Shown piece after piece: positions 44,981 through 54,452 of a stretch of DNA of 64,000 bases. How positions within the stretch are numbered: the stretch's first letter is position 1; every line of letters begins with the position of its first letter. The notes beneath the pieces were generated by a model. That model searched no databases. It worked only from the letters and a program-made list of their open reading frames with translations, and was not told the DNA's origin. The DNA is taken from positions 1 to 64,000 of the forward strand of contig NZ_JAAILI010000067.1 in NCBI RefSeq assembly GCF_012650175.1. Direction: 5' to 3'. The position numbers and the translations under genes were made by a program. This stretch comes from Sphingomonas sp. S2M10 (GTDB taxonomy: Bacteria; Pseudomonadota; Alphaproteobacteria; Sphingomonadales; Sphingomonadaceae).

Positions 44981-46702
44981 TCAGCGCCCGCGCGGCGGGC
45001 CCTTGCGGAAGCCGCCGGGCTTGCCGTTGGCGTTGCTGCGGTTCGGCGGGCCGCGACGCACCGGGCCGTCGGCGCGCGCGCCGGGCTGGGGCGCATCGGC
45101 GGCGCGTTCGATGCGAATGCCGTCATCGTCGTCGCCCGCAGTCCGCGCGAACTTGTCGACTGCTGCCGAGAACTTCGCCGCCAGCGGCGCCGGAATCTGG
45201 AAGTGCGTCTCGTTCGCCGCGATGCGGATCGCGCCGACTTCGTTGCGGGTGATGTGCCCGCGGCGGCAGATCAGCGGGAGGATCCAGCGCGGATCGGCGT
45301 TCTGGCGACGGCCGATATCCATGCGGAACCACACCGTATCGTCGAAGCCGGGGCGATGCCGCTCCTGCTGCGCGGCGCGGCGTGCTTCCGGCGTCGCCTC
45401 GATCAGCTCTTCGGGCTCGGGCAGCTGCGAGCGGTGCGCACGCACCAGCGCGGCGGCGATCTCGGCCGGGGTCTTCTCGGCGAGCAGGCGCTCGGCCAGC
45501 GCCACGTCTTCCTCGTCGGTCTCGATCGGCTGGAGCAGGGCGGCGATCAGCCGCTCGCGATCGGCGGCACGAATCTGCTCGGGCGTCGGTGCGTCGATCC
45601 ATTCGGCCGGGATGCGCGCGCCGTGCAGCATCTGCTCGACGCGGCGGCGGCGCGGATAGGGGACGATGAGCACCGCGGTGCCCTTCTTGCCCGCGCGGCC
45701 GGTACGGCCCGAGCGGTGCTGCAGCGTCTCGGCATCGCGCGGCAGTTCGACATGCACCACCAGCGTCAGCGTCGGCAGATCGATGCCGCGTGCGGCGACG
45801 TCGGTCGCGACGCAGACGCGGGCGCGACGATCGCGCAGCGCCTGCAGCGCATGGTTGCGCTCGGACTGCGAATGCTCGCCGGACAGCGCCACTGCCGCGA
45901 AGCCGCGCTCCATCAGGCTGGCATGGAGATGGCGGACATTGTCGCGGGTCGCGCAGAACAGGATCGCCGTCTCCGCCTCGTGCAGGCGCAGCAGGTTGAT
46001 CACGACATGCTCGATATCGGCCGGGGCGACGGTCACCGCCTGGTAGCTGATGTCGCCGTGCCCGCGATCGTCGCTCTTGGTGGTGATCTGGAAGGCGTTG
46101 CGCTGGTAGCGCTTGGCCAGCGCGACGATCGGGCGCGGCATCGTCGCCGAGAAGAGCAACGTGCGGCGGTCTTCGGGCGTCGCGTCGAGAATCGCTTCCA
46201 GCTCTTCGCGGAAGCCCATGTCGAGCATCTCGTCGGCCTCGTCGAGCACCGCGACGCGGAGGCTCGAGAGGTCGAGCGCGCCGCGCTCCAGGTGGTCGCG
46301 CAGACGGCCCGGCGTGCCGACGACGATGTGCGCGCCGTGGTTGAGCGTGCGACGCTCCTTGGAGGCGTCCATGCCGCCCACGCAGGTGGCGATGCGCGCG
46401 CCGGCCGGGCTGTACAGCCAGATCAGCTCACGGCTGACCTGCAGCGCCAGCTCGCGCGTCGGCGCGATGATGAGGGCGAGCGGCGCGCCGGCGGGCGGCA
46501 GCATCTCTTCGCCGGCGAGCAGTTCGGGCGCCATGGCGAGGCCGAAGGCGACCGTCTTGCCCGAGCCCGTCTGGGCGGAAACGATGAGGTCGCGGCCCGC
46601 GGCCTGGTCTTCCAGGACGGCGGACTGAACGGGGGTCAGCGTGGAATAGCCACGCTGTTCCAGCGCCTCGGCGAGGCGCGTCGGTAGATTCGAAATAGAC
46701 AT
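44981..46702 (-). CDS. DEAD-box RNA helicase with DbpA-type RNA-binding domain
   Basis: The 573-residue product has the helicase motifs AQTGSGKT, PTRELALQ, VLDEADEMLDMGF, SATMPR and HRSGRTGRAGKKG. A DbpA-like RNA-binding domain follows (about residues 455-535), and the tail is basic and Gly/Arg-rich. Such enzymes act in ribosome assembly or RNA decay; the exact target is not visible. Confidence 0.93.
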   Translation of the reverse strand: MSISNLPTRLAEALEQRGYSTLTPVQSAVLEDQAAGRDLIVSAQTGSGKTVAFGLAMAPELLAGEEMLPPAGAPLALIIAPTRELALQVSRELIWLYSPAGARIATCVGGMDASKERRTLNHGAHIVVGTPGRLRDHLERGALDLSSLRVAVLDEADEMLDMGFREELEAILDATPEDRRTLLFSATMPRPIVALAKRYQRNAFQITTKSDDRGHGDISYQAVTVAPADIEHVVINLLRLHEAETAILFCATRDNVRHLHASLMERGFAAVALSGEHSQSERNHALQALRDRRARVCVATDVAARGIDLPTLTLVVHVELPRDAETLQHRSGRTGRAGKKGTAVLIVPYPRRRRVEQMLHGARIPAEWIDAPTPEQIRAADRERLIAALLQPIETDEEDVALAERLLAEKTPAEIAAALVRAHRSQLPEPEELIEATPEARRAAQQERHRPGFDDTVWFRMDIGRRQNADPRWILPLICRRGHITRNEVGAIRIAANETHFQIPAPLAAKFSAAVDKFARTAGDDDDGIRIERAADAPQPGARADGPVRRGPPNRSNANGKPGGFRKGPPRGR

Positions 46703-46771
46703 TGAGACCCTAAAAGTTGGGGCTACGCGCGGCGCACCGCAAGCCCGTACGACAGTGGCAGGCGCGCCCCT

Positions 46772-46951
46772 CTAACCTCGCGCGCGATCGATAAGCCAGA
46801 CGGCGAGCGTGAGAGCGAGCCCCACCGCCAGTCCGGCCAGCAGCCCCACCGTCGCTTGGCCGCGTAGGGCTCCGGCAACCGCGCCGACGAGAATGCTCGC
46901 CGTCAACAGGAAGCCGCCGGCCATCGGCGTGCGCGAAGGGGTGGACTGCAT
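46772..46951 (-). CDS. Small hypothetical membrane protein
   Basis: The 59-residue product has two hydrophobic segments (MAGGFLLTASILVGAVAGAL and VGLLAGLAVGLALTLAVWL) and ends in IDRARG. No family was recognised. AAGGGG lies a few bases before the ATG at 46951; a longer frame reaches 47014. It lies about 70 bases beyond the helicase start, transcribed in the same direction. Confidence 0.6.
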   Translation of the reverse strand: MQSTPSRTPMAGGFLLTASILVGAVAGALRGQATVGLLAGLAVGLALTLAVWLIDRARG

Positions 46952-47096
46952 GGTGCCCCTTGCCACGAATCTGCGCGAGGCGCCAGCCTTCCCCATGGTT
47001 TCCCGATCGTTCACCAGCCTCGTCCACCGGAGCGGAAGGGAAACGGGCGTATCAGGCTGGCACGGGCTGGGGGCTCGCCCATGTGTTGGAGTAGCA

Positions 47097-47309
47097 ATGG
47101 ACGTCTATCCCTATCTGAGCGATCGGGACGAAGTGCACGACGCGGCCGATCTGATTCGGCGCTTCGGCCATGCCGCCTGTGGCGAAGCCGCGGCGCGTGC
47201 CGAGGCGAGCCGAGATCTCGGCAATGTCGTCCATTTCTGCCGCTGGCGCCAGATCGAACGGCTGGTGGTGCTGCTGTCCGTGCCCAAGGTGCTGGGCACG
47301 GTGCATTGA
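47097..47309 (+). CDS. Small hypothetical protein
   Basis: The 70-residue product has helical segments DAADLIRRFGHAACGEAAARAEASR and HFCRWRQIERLVVLLSVPKVLGTVH. The final CRWRQIERL...GTVH pattern is, to memory, frequent in small sphingomonad proteins of unknown function. The ATG follows GGAGTAGCA. No partner is evident. Confidence 0.65.
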   Translation: MDVYPYLSDRDEVHDAADLIRRFGHAACGEAAARAEASRDLGNVVHFCRWRQIERLVVLLSVPKVLGTVH

Positions 47310-47400
47310 GCGCGGCCTGAGCGTGCAATCCTAAAAGCATATCCTCCCAAGAGGATGGCTATCGCACATGAAGCCGTTGGTCTGCGGCTTCAAAAACCAA

Positions 47401-47497
47401 CGTCATTCCCGCGAAGGCGGGAATCCATTGCCCTGAGCGCTGGGGGAAAGAGCCGCGGCATCAGCGCCAATGGATCTCCGCCTTCGCGGGGATGACG
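47401..47497. repeat. 97-bp long-inverted-repeat element, copy 4
   Basis: Close copy of 2517-2613. It fills the ~300-base gap between the small hypothetical gene and the SLC13 permease gene, whose other bases hold only a short ccccctcgcgggggagg hairpin. Confidence 0.9.
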
Positions 47498-47614
47498 ACG
47501 TATTTTGGGCACATGCGATCGTCCACCCCCTCGCGGGGGAGGACATGGTTGGCCGCCGGAGCCAACCGCGCATCGCGGCGTTAGCTTCCTCGCACCCCCT
47601 TCCGCGAGGTTCGC

Positions 47615-49387
47615 TTGACCACTCCCCAGATCCTCTCCCTCCTCGTGCTCGGCGGCATGATGCTGCTCTTCATCTGGGGGAAGCTCCGCTACGACATGGT
47701 GGCGGTGCTGGCGCTGCTTGCGGCGCTGGCGGTGGGGGTGGTGAAGCCCAAGGAGGCGTTCACCGGCTTTGCCGATGACATCGTCATCATCGTCGCCTCC
47801 GCGCTCGTCCTCTCCGCTGCCGTCCAGCGATCGGGCGTGATCGAGCGGGCGATGCTGCTGCTCCAGCGGCGGGTAACGCGGGTGCGCTCGCAATTGCTGC
47901 TCTTGAGCGCGAGCGTCGGCTTCGCCTCGGCGCTGGTCAAGAATATCGGCGCACTGGCGATGATGATGCCGGTGGCATTCCAGATGGCCAAGCGCTCCAA
48001 GGCCTCGCCCGCCACCTTTCTGATGCCGATGTCGTTCGCCTCGCTGCTCGGCGGGCTGATCACGCTGATCGGCACCTCGCCCAACATCATCGTCAGCCGT
48101 GTGCGCGAGGAGATGACCGGGCAGCCCTTCGGCATGTTCGATTATGCGCCGGTGGGGCTGGGGCTGACGCTGGTCGGCCTGGTCTTCCTCCGTTTCGCCT
48201 ATCGGCTGATCCCGCGCGACCGCCGCGCCGCGCCCACCCTGGGCGAGGCTCTCGACATCGAGGACTATGTCACCGAGGCGGCTGTTCCCGAGGGCTCCGC
48301 GGCGGTGGGCGAGACGGTCGCCGAATTCCGCGAGCGCCATGACCATGCCGTGACGGTCACGACGATCCTGCGCGGCGGCATCCGCAGCATGCCGTTCCCG
48401 GACAATCGGCTGTGCCCCGAGGATGTGCTGATCCTCACCGGCGCGCCCGACGATCTCGAACGCGTGATCGCCACCGATGCGCTGGTGCTGGAGGGGCAGG
48501 ATCGCGCCCAGCCCGAAGGCGCCACCGGCGAGGTGGGCGTGATCGAGGCGGTGATCGGCACCGACTCCGCGCTGATCGGCCGCACCGCCGGTCGGCTGGG
48601 GCTGCACGAGCGGTTCGGCGTCAACCTGATTGCGGTGTCGCGCCAGGGTGCGCGGCTTTCGGCGCGGCTTGGCGACATCGCCCTGCGCGCGGGCGACGTG
48701 ATCGTGCTGCAGGGCCCGCTCGACCTTTTGTTCGAGCGGCTGGGCGAGCTCGGCTGCCTGCCGCTCGCCCAGCGCGAGCTGCGGCTGGGCAGCGCGCGCA
48801 AGGGGCTGCTGCCGCTGGCCATCCTCGCCGTGGCGATGGCGGCGACCGCGACCGGCTATATCCCCGTCGCGGTCGCGTTCTTCGCGGCGGCGGGGCTCAC
48901 AATCCTGCTCGGCGCGCTGCCGGTGCGCGAGGCGTACGAGCATATCGAATGGCCGATCCTGGTGATGCTCGGCGCGCTCATCCCGGTCAGCGATTCGCTG
49001 CGCACCACCGGCGCCACCAAGATCATCGGCGACAATCTCGGTCATCTCGCCGCAACGCTGCCGCCCTGGGGGGCGGTGGCGCTGATCCTGGCGGCGGCGA
49101 TGGCGGTGACGCCCTTCCTCAACAACGCCGCGACGGTGCTGGTGATGGCGCCGATCGCCGCCACCTTCGCGGGCGAGCTCGGCTATCGGCCCGAGGCGTT
49201 CCTGATGGCGACGGCGGTGGGCGCGGGCTGTGACTTCCTCACCCCGATCGGCCACCAGTGCAACACGCTGGTGATGGGGCCGGGCGGCTACAAGTTCGGC
49301 GACTATGCCAGGCTCGGCGCCCCCTTGTCGTTGCTGGTGCTGCTGATAGGCACGCCGCTGATCATGGCCGTGTGGCCGATACATTGA
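47615..49387 (+). CDS. SLC13/ArsB-type permease with TrkA-C domains
   Basis: The 590-residue protein has about ten to twelve membrane segments in two halves (MMMPVAFQMAKRSKASPATFLMPMSFASLLGGL in the first, MAVTPFLNNAATVLVMAPIAATFA in the second). Two cytosolic TrkA-C (RCK-C) domains lie between, in residues ~210-390. The twin loops GLITLIGTSPN and CDFLTPIGHQCN fit the DASS anion transporter pattern. The substrate (sulfate, dicarboxylate or other anion) is not decidable. Confidence 0.88.
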   Translation: MTTPQILSLLVLGGMMLLFIWGKLRYDMVAVLALLAALAVGVVKPKEAFTGFADDIVIIVASALVLSAAVQRSGVIERAMLLLQRRVTRVRSQLLLLSASVGFASALVKNIGALAMMMPVAFQMAKRSKASPATFLMPMSFASLLGGLITLIGTSPNIIVSRVREEMTGQPFGMFDYAPVGLGLTLVGLVFLRFAYRLIPRDRRAAPTLGEALDIEDYVTEAAVPEGSAAVGETVAEFRERHDHAVTVTTILRGGIRSMPFPDNRLCPEDVLILTGAPDDLERVIATDALVLEGQDRAQPEGATGEVGVIEAVIGTDSALIGRTAGRLGLHERFGVNLIAVSRQGARLSARLGDIALRAGDVIVLQGPLDLLFERLGELGCLPLAQRELRLGSARKGLLPLAILAVAMAATATGYIPVAVAFFAAAGLTILLGALPVREAYEHIEWPILVMLGALIPVSDSLRTTGATKIIGDNLGHLAATLPPWGAVALILAAAMAVTPFLNNAATVLVMAPIAATFAGELGYRPEAFLMATAVGAGCDFLTPIGHQCNTLVMGPGGYKFGDYARLGAPLSLLVLLIGTPLIMAVWPIH

Positions 49388-49401
49388 GGGACGGAGTTTC
49401 C

Positions 49402-50379
49402 ATGGAACAGAGGATTCGCTTCGAGCAGACCGGTGGCCCCGAGGTGCTGCAATGGGTCGAGGTCGACCTGCCCGAGCCCGGCCCCGGCGAAGTGCGGCTG
49501 CGGACGCAAGCGGCCGGGCTCAACTTCATCGACGTGTACCACCGTACCGGCGTCTACCCGGCGCAACTGCCCTCGGGCATCGGCGTCGAGGGCGCGGGGG
49601 TGATCGAGGCGGTGGGCGAAGGCGTCACCGGCTTCGCGGTGGGCGACCGCGCGGCGACCTTCGGGCCGGCGCTCGGTTCCTATGCCACCGCGCGCAACCT
49701 CAAGGCGGACACCCTGTTCAAGCTGCCCGAGCAGATCGACAGCGAGACCGCGGCGGCGGTGCTGCTCAAGGGCTGCACGGTCGAGTTCATGGTCGAGCGC
49801 GCGGCGAAGGTGCAGCCGGGCTGGACCGTGCTGGTCCATAGCGCCGCTGGCGGCGTCGGGCAGATCGCGGTCGGCTGGCTCAAGGGCCTCGGCGCGACGG
49901 TGATCGGCACCGTCGGCCACGAAGCCAAGGTGGAGAAGGCGAAGGCGGTCGGCTGCGACCATGTGCTGCTGTCGCGCGGGCAGGAGGATGTCGCCGCACG
50001 GGTGCGCGAGATCACCGGCGGCGAAGGCGTGCCGGTGGTGTTCGACGGGATCGGCAAGGCGACCTGGGAAGCATCGCTGGGATCGGCGGCGCGGCGCGGG
50101 CTGATCCTCAGCTATGGCAATGCCAGCGGCTCGGTGGAAGGCGTGAAGCTCGCCACGCTCAACCAGCATGGCTCGCTGTTCGTCACCCGGCCCAAGCTGT
50201 TCGATTATTATGTCACGCAGGAGGAGCGGCAGGCGGGGGCGGCGCGGCTGTTCGCGATGCTGGAGAAGGGCGCGGTGAAGCCGGAGATCGGCCAGCGGTT
50301 CGCGATCAAGGACGCGGCAGAAGCACACCGCGCGATCGAAGGCGGGCAGACCACGGGGTCGACGATCCTGCTGCCGTAG
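49402..50379 (+). CDS. qor: NADPH:quinone oxidoreductase (zinc-independent MDR family)
   Basis: The 325-residue product lacks zinc-ligand motifs and has NFIDVYHRTGVYP, GVEGAGVIEAVG and the NADPH-binding HSAAGGVGQIAVGWLKGLGA, which match bacterial quinone oxidoreductase Qor. It starts 14 bases after the SLC13 gene and may be co-transcribed. Confidence 0.9.
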   Translation: MEQRIRFEQTGGPEVLQWVEVDLPEPGPGEVRLRTQAAGLNFIDVYHRTGVYPAQLPSGIGVEGAGVIEAVGEGVTGFAVGDRAATFGPALGSYATARNLKADTLFKLPEQIDSETAAAVLLKGCTVEFMVERAAKVQPGWTVLVHSAAGGVGQIAVGWLKGLGATVIGTVGHEAKVEKAKAVGCDHVLLSRGQEDVAARVREITGGEGVPVVFDGIGKATWEASLGSAARRGLILSYGNASGSVEGVKLATLNQHGSLFVTRPKLFDYYVTQEERQAGAARLFAMLEKGAVKPEIGQRFAIKDAAEAHRAIEGGQTTGSTILLP

Positions 50380-50428
50380 GATTGGAGGTCAGCAAGCGGA
50401 GAGAGTACGTCGCCCTCTCAAGAACAGT

Positions 50429-50525
50429 GTCATCCCCGCGAAGGCGGGGATCCATTGGCGCTGATGCTGCGGCTCTTTCCCCCGGACGTACAGGCGAATG
50501 GATTCCCGCCTTCGCGGGAATGACG
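50429..50525. repeat. 97-bp long-inverted-repeat element, copy 5 (inverted)
   Basis: Same family as 2517-2613, but in the opposite orientation: the ccccgcgaaggcgggg arm comes first and the attcccgcc arm second. Confidence 0.9.
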
Positions 50526-50554
50526 ATGGTTTCGTGTGGGGGGATGACTGCCCC

Positions 50555-50932
50555 CTACTTCCGCTTCCCCAGCGCCGCGACGCAGCTCGCCTGGTCGAGC
50601 GGGCTGCCGTTGCGCTGGCGCGCGTCCACCCAGGTCACCGCCGCCGCGCCATTTCCGCGCTCGGGCGGGTACAGATAGGCGTCGAGCACGCAGATCGGCC
50701 CGACGAACTGCAGCTTGCGGCCCTTGCCTTCGGTCACGTCGAGCCGCGGCTGGCCGAACCGGGCGAGCAGCTGCGGCGCGGTGAGCCCGCGGATCGGGGC
50801 GAGGTTCGCGGGCTGCTCGGGCATGCGGCCCGGCACCGGCAGCGGCGCCGCCGGCCGCGCGGCGGGCACCGTGCCCGAACAGGCGGCGAGCAACAGCGCG
50901 GCGAGCGGCACCGACGGCTTGGCAATACGCAT
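50555..50932 (-). CDS. Putative lipoprotein
   Basis: The 125-residue product has a lipoprotein signal with lipobox LAACSG, a Pro/Ala-rich linker and a C-terminal domain with LTAPQLLARFGQPRLDVTEGKGRKLQFVG, resembling SmpA/OmlA-like folds loosely, and two cysteines (ICVLDAY, QASCVAAL). No precise family was recognised. It is divergent from the adenosine kinase gene. Confidence 0.75.
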   Translation of the reverse strand: MRIAKPSVPLAALLLAACSGTVPAARPAAPLPVPGRMPEQPANLAPIRGLTAPQLLARFGQPRLDVTEGKGRKLQFVGPICVLDAYLYPPERGNGAAAVTWVDARQRNGSPLDQASCVAALGKRK

Positions 50933-51014
50933 GGCGTTCAAACGGTTTTCCCTCGGTTGCACTTGCACCTGCCTCTCTCTAGGGCGACGCCCATTACAAT
51001 TGGAGCCCTGAACC

Positions 51015-52013
51015 TTGACCAACCCCAGCTTTGACGTGGTCGCGATCGGCAACGCGATCGTCGACATCCTCGCCCAGGCCGACGACGCCTTCATCGAATC
51101 GATCGGCGTGCCGAAGGGCTCGATGCAGCTGATGTTCTCGCCCGAAGAGGCCGATGCGCTCTACGCCAAGATGGGCCCGGGCCGCGAGGTTTCCGGTGGT
51201 TCGGCGGCGAACACCGTGGCGGGCATCGCCGCGCTGGGCGGCAAGGCCGCGTTCATCGGCCAGGTGGCGGACGACCAGATCGGCGAAGTCTTCGCGCACG
51301 ACATCCGCGCCGCCGGCGTCCATTTCGACACCGCCGCCCGCCCCGGCCAGCCGACCTCGGCGCGCTGCCTGATCTTCGTGACGCCGGACGGCCAGCGCAC
51401 GATGAACACCTTCCTCGGCGCCTCGCAGTTCCTGCCCGCCGCCGCGCTCGACGAGCAGCTGATCGCGAACGGCGCGATCCTCTATCTCGAAGGCTATCTC
51501 TGGGATCCGGAAGAGCCGCGCGCCGCGATGCGCAAGGCGATTCAGATCGCCCGCGCCGCCGGCCGCAAGGTGGCCTTCACCCTCTCCGACGTGTTCTGCA
51601 TCTCGCGCCACGGCGACGATTTCCGCAAGCTGATCGAGGACGGGCTGATCGACATCCTGTTCGCCAACGAGGCCGAACTGCTCGCTTTGTGCGCGCATGC
51701 GGACTTTGAGGCGGCGGTGCAGCACATCCATGGCAAGGTGCCGCTACTCGTCGTCACCCGCAGCGAGAAGGGGGCGATGGCGCTCCAGGGCGACGAGCGG
51801 GTGGAAGTGCCCGCCGAACCGATCGCGGCGCTGGTCGACACCACCGGCGCGGGCGACATGTTCGCCGCCGGCTTCCTGCACGGCCAGGCCCAGGGCAAGG
51901 GGCTGAAGGAATCGCTCCAGCTCGGCGCGATCTGCGCGGCGGAGATCATCCAGCATTATGGCGCGCGTGCCGAGAAGGACCTGAAGGCGCTCGCCGCCGC
52001 GAAGCTGGGCTGA
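51015..52013 (+). CDS. Adenosine kinase-like PfkB-family sugar kinase
   Basis: The 332-residue product has PfkB signature 1 (GGSAANTVAGIAALGGKAAFIGQV) and signature 2 (ALVDTTGAGDMFAAGFLHG, with the catalytic Asp). The overall pattern matches alphaproteobacterial adenosine kinase, which salvages adenosine to AMP; related nucleoside kinases cannot be excluded. The likely start is a TTG at 51015 with GGAG nine bases upstream. A terminator follows after a palindromic element. Confidence 0.87.
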   Translation: MTNPSFDVVAIGNAIVDILAQADDAFIESIGVPKGSMQLMFSPEEADALYAKMGPGREVSGGSAANTVAGIAALGGKAAFIGQVADDQIGEVFAHDIRAAGVHFDTAARPGQPTSARCLIFVTPDGQRTMNTFLGASQFLPAAALDEQLIANGAILYLEGYLWDPEEPRAAMRKAIQIARAAGRKVAFTLSDVFCISRHGDDFRKLIEDGLIDILFANEAELLALCAHADFEAAVQHIHGKVPLLVVTRSEKGAMALQGDERVEVPAEPIAALVDTTGAGDMFAAGFLHGQAQGKGLKESLQLGAICAAEIIQHYGARAEKDLKALAAAKLG

Positions 52014-52022
52014 GCGGCTTCG

Positions 52023-52146
52023 GTCACCCTCTCCCTCCCACCGCCTGCGGCGGCGGGCCCCTCCCTCTCCCAAAGGGAGAGGGCCAAGAATCCCTCTCCC
52101 TTTGGGAGAGGGAGGGAGGCGCGAAGCGCCGGAAGGGTGAGGGTGA
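52023..52146. repeat. Composite GC-rich palindromic element
   Basis: It contains ggtcaccctctccctcccac at the left and gccggaagggtgagggtgac at the right, with two internal hairpins (cctctcccaaagggagagg and a gcgaagcgc loop). Its ends are inverted repeats of each other. It lies between adenosine kinase and the terminator. Confidence 0.8.
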
Positions 52147-52163
52147 CGATACCCAAAGAAGAA

Positions 52164-52198
52164 GGGCCGGAGGATCGCGCCTCCGGCCCTTTCCTTTT
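52164..52198 (+). terminator. Rho-independent terminator (bidirectional)
   Basis: A perfect 10-bp stem, gggccggagg and cctccggccc, encloses atcgcg and is followed by tttcctttt. On the minus strand the hairpin is followed by ttcttctttggg, so it can also end the amino-acid permease transcript. Confidence 0.92.
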
Positions 52199-52216
52199 GT
52201 CCGCCCGATCCGAAGA

Positions 52217-53770
52217 TCAGGCGTCCTTGTAGCCCGGCGTATGCGCGTCGCCGATCGGCGGCACCGGCTGGGGCGGGGCGTCGGCATCGGCTTCGGGCAC
52301 CTCGACCAGCCCGCGGCCGACATGGCTGCGCGAACGGCTATAGGCATAATAGACCACCAGGCCCACCGCCGCCCAGCCGAAGAACAGCCCGATCGTCGGG
52401 CCGGAAAGGCTGAAGAACAGATAGACGCAGCCCGCGATCGCGATCGGCGCGGTCACCATGATCGCCGGGGTGCGGAACGGGCGGTGGCGGGTGGGATCCG
52501 TCCGGCGCAGCACGATCACCGCGATCGACACCGCGGCGAAGGCGAACAGCGTGCCCGAGTTCGACACGTCCGCCAGCAGGCCGACGGGGAAGAACGCCGC
52601 GAACAGCGACACGAACACCCCGGTCAGGATGGTGATGACGTGCGGGGTGTGGAACTTCGGGTGCACGCGCGAGAAGAATTCGGGCAGCAGCCCGTCGCGG
52701 CTCATCACGAAGAAGATGCGGGTCTGGCCGAACATCATCATCAGGATGACCGAGGGCAGCGCGATGATCGCCGCCGCACCCACCAGCCAGCCGAGGAACG
52801 GATGGCCGATCGAGCGCAGCGTCCAGGCCAGCGCTTCCTTCGAGCAGACCACCGCCTGTTCGGTCAGCGCCGAGCAGGCCTGCGACAGCGCGGGCGTGCC
52901 AGGCGAGAGCACTGCGCCGCCCGGGCCATAGACCGGCTGGGCGCCCACGGTGCCGATCACGCCGGCGGCGACGAGCATGTAGAAGATGGTGCAGATCGCC
53001 AGGCTGCCGATCAGCCCGATCGGCATGTTGCGCTGCGGGTTCTTGGTCTCTTCAGCGGCGGTCGAGACGGCGTCGAAGCCGACATAGGCGAAGAAGATCG
53101 AGGCGGCCGCCCCCGAAATGCCGGCGAAGCCCAGCGGCGCGAACGGCGTGAACTGGCCGGTCTTGAGCACCGGCAGGGTGACGACCACGAACATCGCCAG
53201 CGCGAGGATCTTGATGCCGACCAGCACCGCGTTGACCGAGGCGCTTTCCTTGGTGCCCTTGACCAGCAGCGCGGTGACGACGGCGGCGACCGCCATCGCC
53301 GGCAGGTTGATCATGCCGCCGTCGAACGGCCCGCGGATCAGCGCCAGCGGCACCTCGATGCCGAAATTATTCTGGACGAAGCCCATCATATAGCCGGACC
53401 AGCCGACCGACACGGCGCCCGCCGCGATCGCATATTCGAGGATCAGCGCCCAGCCGACCATCCAGGCGACCAGCTCGCCCATCACGGCGTAGCTATAGGT
53501 ATAGGCCGAGCCCGATACCGGCACCATCGCCGCCATCTCGGCATAGCAGAGCGCCGCGACGGCGCAGACGAAGCCGGCGATGACGAACGAGATCATCATG
53601 CCCGGCCCGGCCTTCTGCGCCGCTTCGGCGGTGAGCACGAAGATGCCGGTGCCGATCACCGCGCCGATGCCGAGCATGGTCAGCTGGAAGGCGCCCAGCG
53701 AACGGTGGAGCGATTTCTTTTCGGCTGTCGCGAGAATGGCATCGAGAGGCTTTACGCGCCCGAATATCAT
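52217..53770 (-). CDS. APC-family amino-acid permease
   Basis: The 517-residue protein has about twelve to thirteen membrane segments. It begins with LHRSLGAFQLTMLGIGAVIGTGIFVLTAEAA, the substrate-binding GIGAVIGTGIF motif of the APC superfamily, and has FFAYVGFDAVSTAAEETKNPQRNMP, typical of cationic amino-acid transporter-like permeases. The substrate is uncertain. Confidence 0.92.
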   Translation of the reverse strand: MIFGRVKPLDAILATAEKKSLHRSLGAFQLTMLGIGAVIGTGIFVLTAEAAQKAGPGMMISFVIAGFVCAVAALCYAEMAAMVPVSGSAYTYSYAVMGELVAWMVGWALILEYAIAAGAVSVGWSGYMMGFVQNNFGIEVPLALIRGPFDGGMINLPAMAVAAVVTALLVKGTKESASVNAVLVGIKILALAMFVVVTLPVLKTGQFTPFAPLGFAGISGAAASIFFAYVGFDAVSTAAEETKNPQRNMPIGLIGSLAICTIFYMLVAAGVIGTVGAQPVYGPGGAVLSPGTPALSQACSALTEQAVVCSKEALAWTLRSIGHPFLGWLVGAAAIIALPSVILMMMFGQTRIFFVMSRDGLLPEFFSRVHPKFHTPHVITILTGVFVSLFAAFFPVGLLADVSNSGTLFAFAAVSIAVIVLRRTDPTRHRPFRTPAIMVTAPIAIAGCVYLFFSLSGPTIGLFFGWAAVGLVVYYAYSRSRSHVGRGLVEVPEADADAPPQPVPPIGDAHTPGYKDA

Positions 53771-53899
53771 TTCCTTGTCCCCTATGCGGCGAGCGTCGCG
53801 CCGCCCCCAAATTGGTAAAGCCGCGAGCCTAGCCCCAAACGCGGCCCGCGCAATCCCTTACCGCGTGCCAGGGCGAAACATTGTTGCGTGTTCGCGCAA

Positions 53900-54277
53900 T
53901 CAGCGCGCGAGCATCGGCCCCAGCGGCTGCCCCGCGAAGATATGGACGTGGAGGTGCGGCACCTCCTGCCCGGCATCGAGGCCGGTATTGGCGAGCAGCC
54001 GGTAGCCGGGTTCGACGAACCCCGCCGCGCGGGCGACGGTGCCGACGGCGCGGACGAACCCGGCGATCTCCGCCTCGGAGGCGCGGGCCGAGAAATCGTC
54101 CCAGCTGACATAGGCGCCCTTGGGGATCACCAGGATATGGTGCGGCGCCTGGGGCGCGATGTCGTGGAACGCGAGGGCATGTTCGTCCTCGTAGACCTTC
54201 TTGGCGGGAATTTCGCCGCGCAGGATCTTCGCGAAGATATTCTGGTCGTCATAGGGCTGGGTAGGGTCGATCGGCAT
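53900..54277 (-). CDS. HIT-family nucleotide-binding protein
   Basis: The 125-residue product has the histidine triad HLHVHIF near the C-terminus and the N-terminal FAKILRGEIPAKKVYEDE typical of HINT-type purine nucleotide hydrolases. It follows hisE on the same strand, an arrangement common in alphaproteobacteria, with a palindromic element of about 140 bases between. Confidence 0.92.
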   Translation of the reverse strand: MPIDPTQPYDDQNIFAKILRGEIPAKKVYEDEHALAFHDIAPQAPHHILVIPKGAYVSWDDFSARASEAEIAGFVRAVGTVARAAGFVEPGYRLLANTGLDAGQEVPHLHVHIFAGQPLGPMLAR

Positions 54278-54298
54278 TGGTGGGCTCCGTTACTTAGA

Positions 54299-54435
54299 TC
54301 CTCCCCGGAACGGGGAGGGGGACCATTCGCGCAGCGAATGGTGGAGGGGGCGTGCGGCAAGCGACTCCGGTGCGGAGGCTCCCCTCCACCACGCGGCTGT
54401 GCCGCGCGGTCCCCCTCCCCGTGCCGGGGAGGAAT
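54299..54435. repeat. Palindromic element between hisE and the HIT gene
   Basis: The left arm cctccccggaacggggaggg, then accattcgcgcagcgaatgg, mirrors the right part, which ends ccccctccccgtgccgggga. Several nested hairpins are evident (attcgcgcagcgaat; gcggctgtgccgc). Same broad family as 337-474. Confidence 0.8.
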
Positions 54436-54452
54436 GAAGAGAGCCGCTGCGT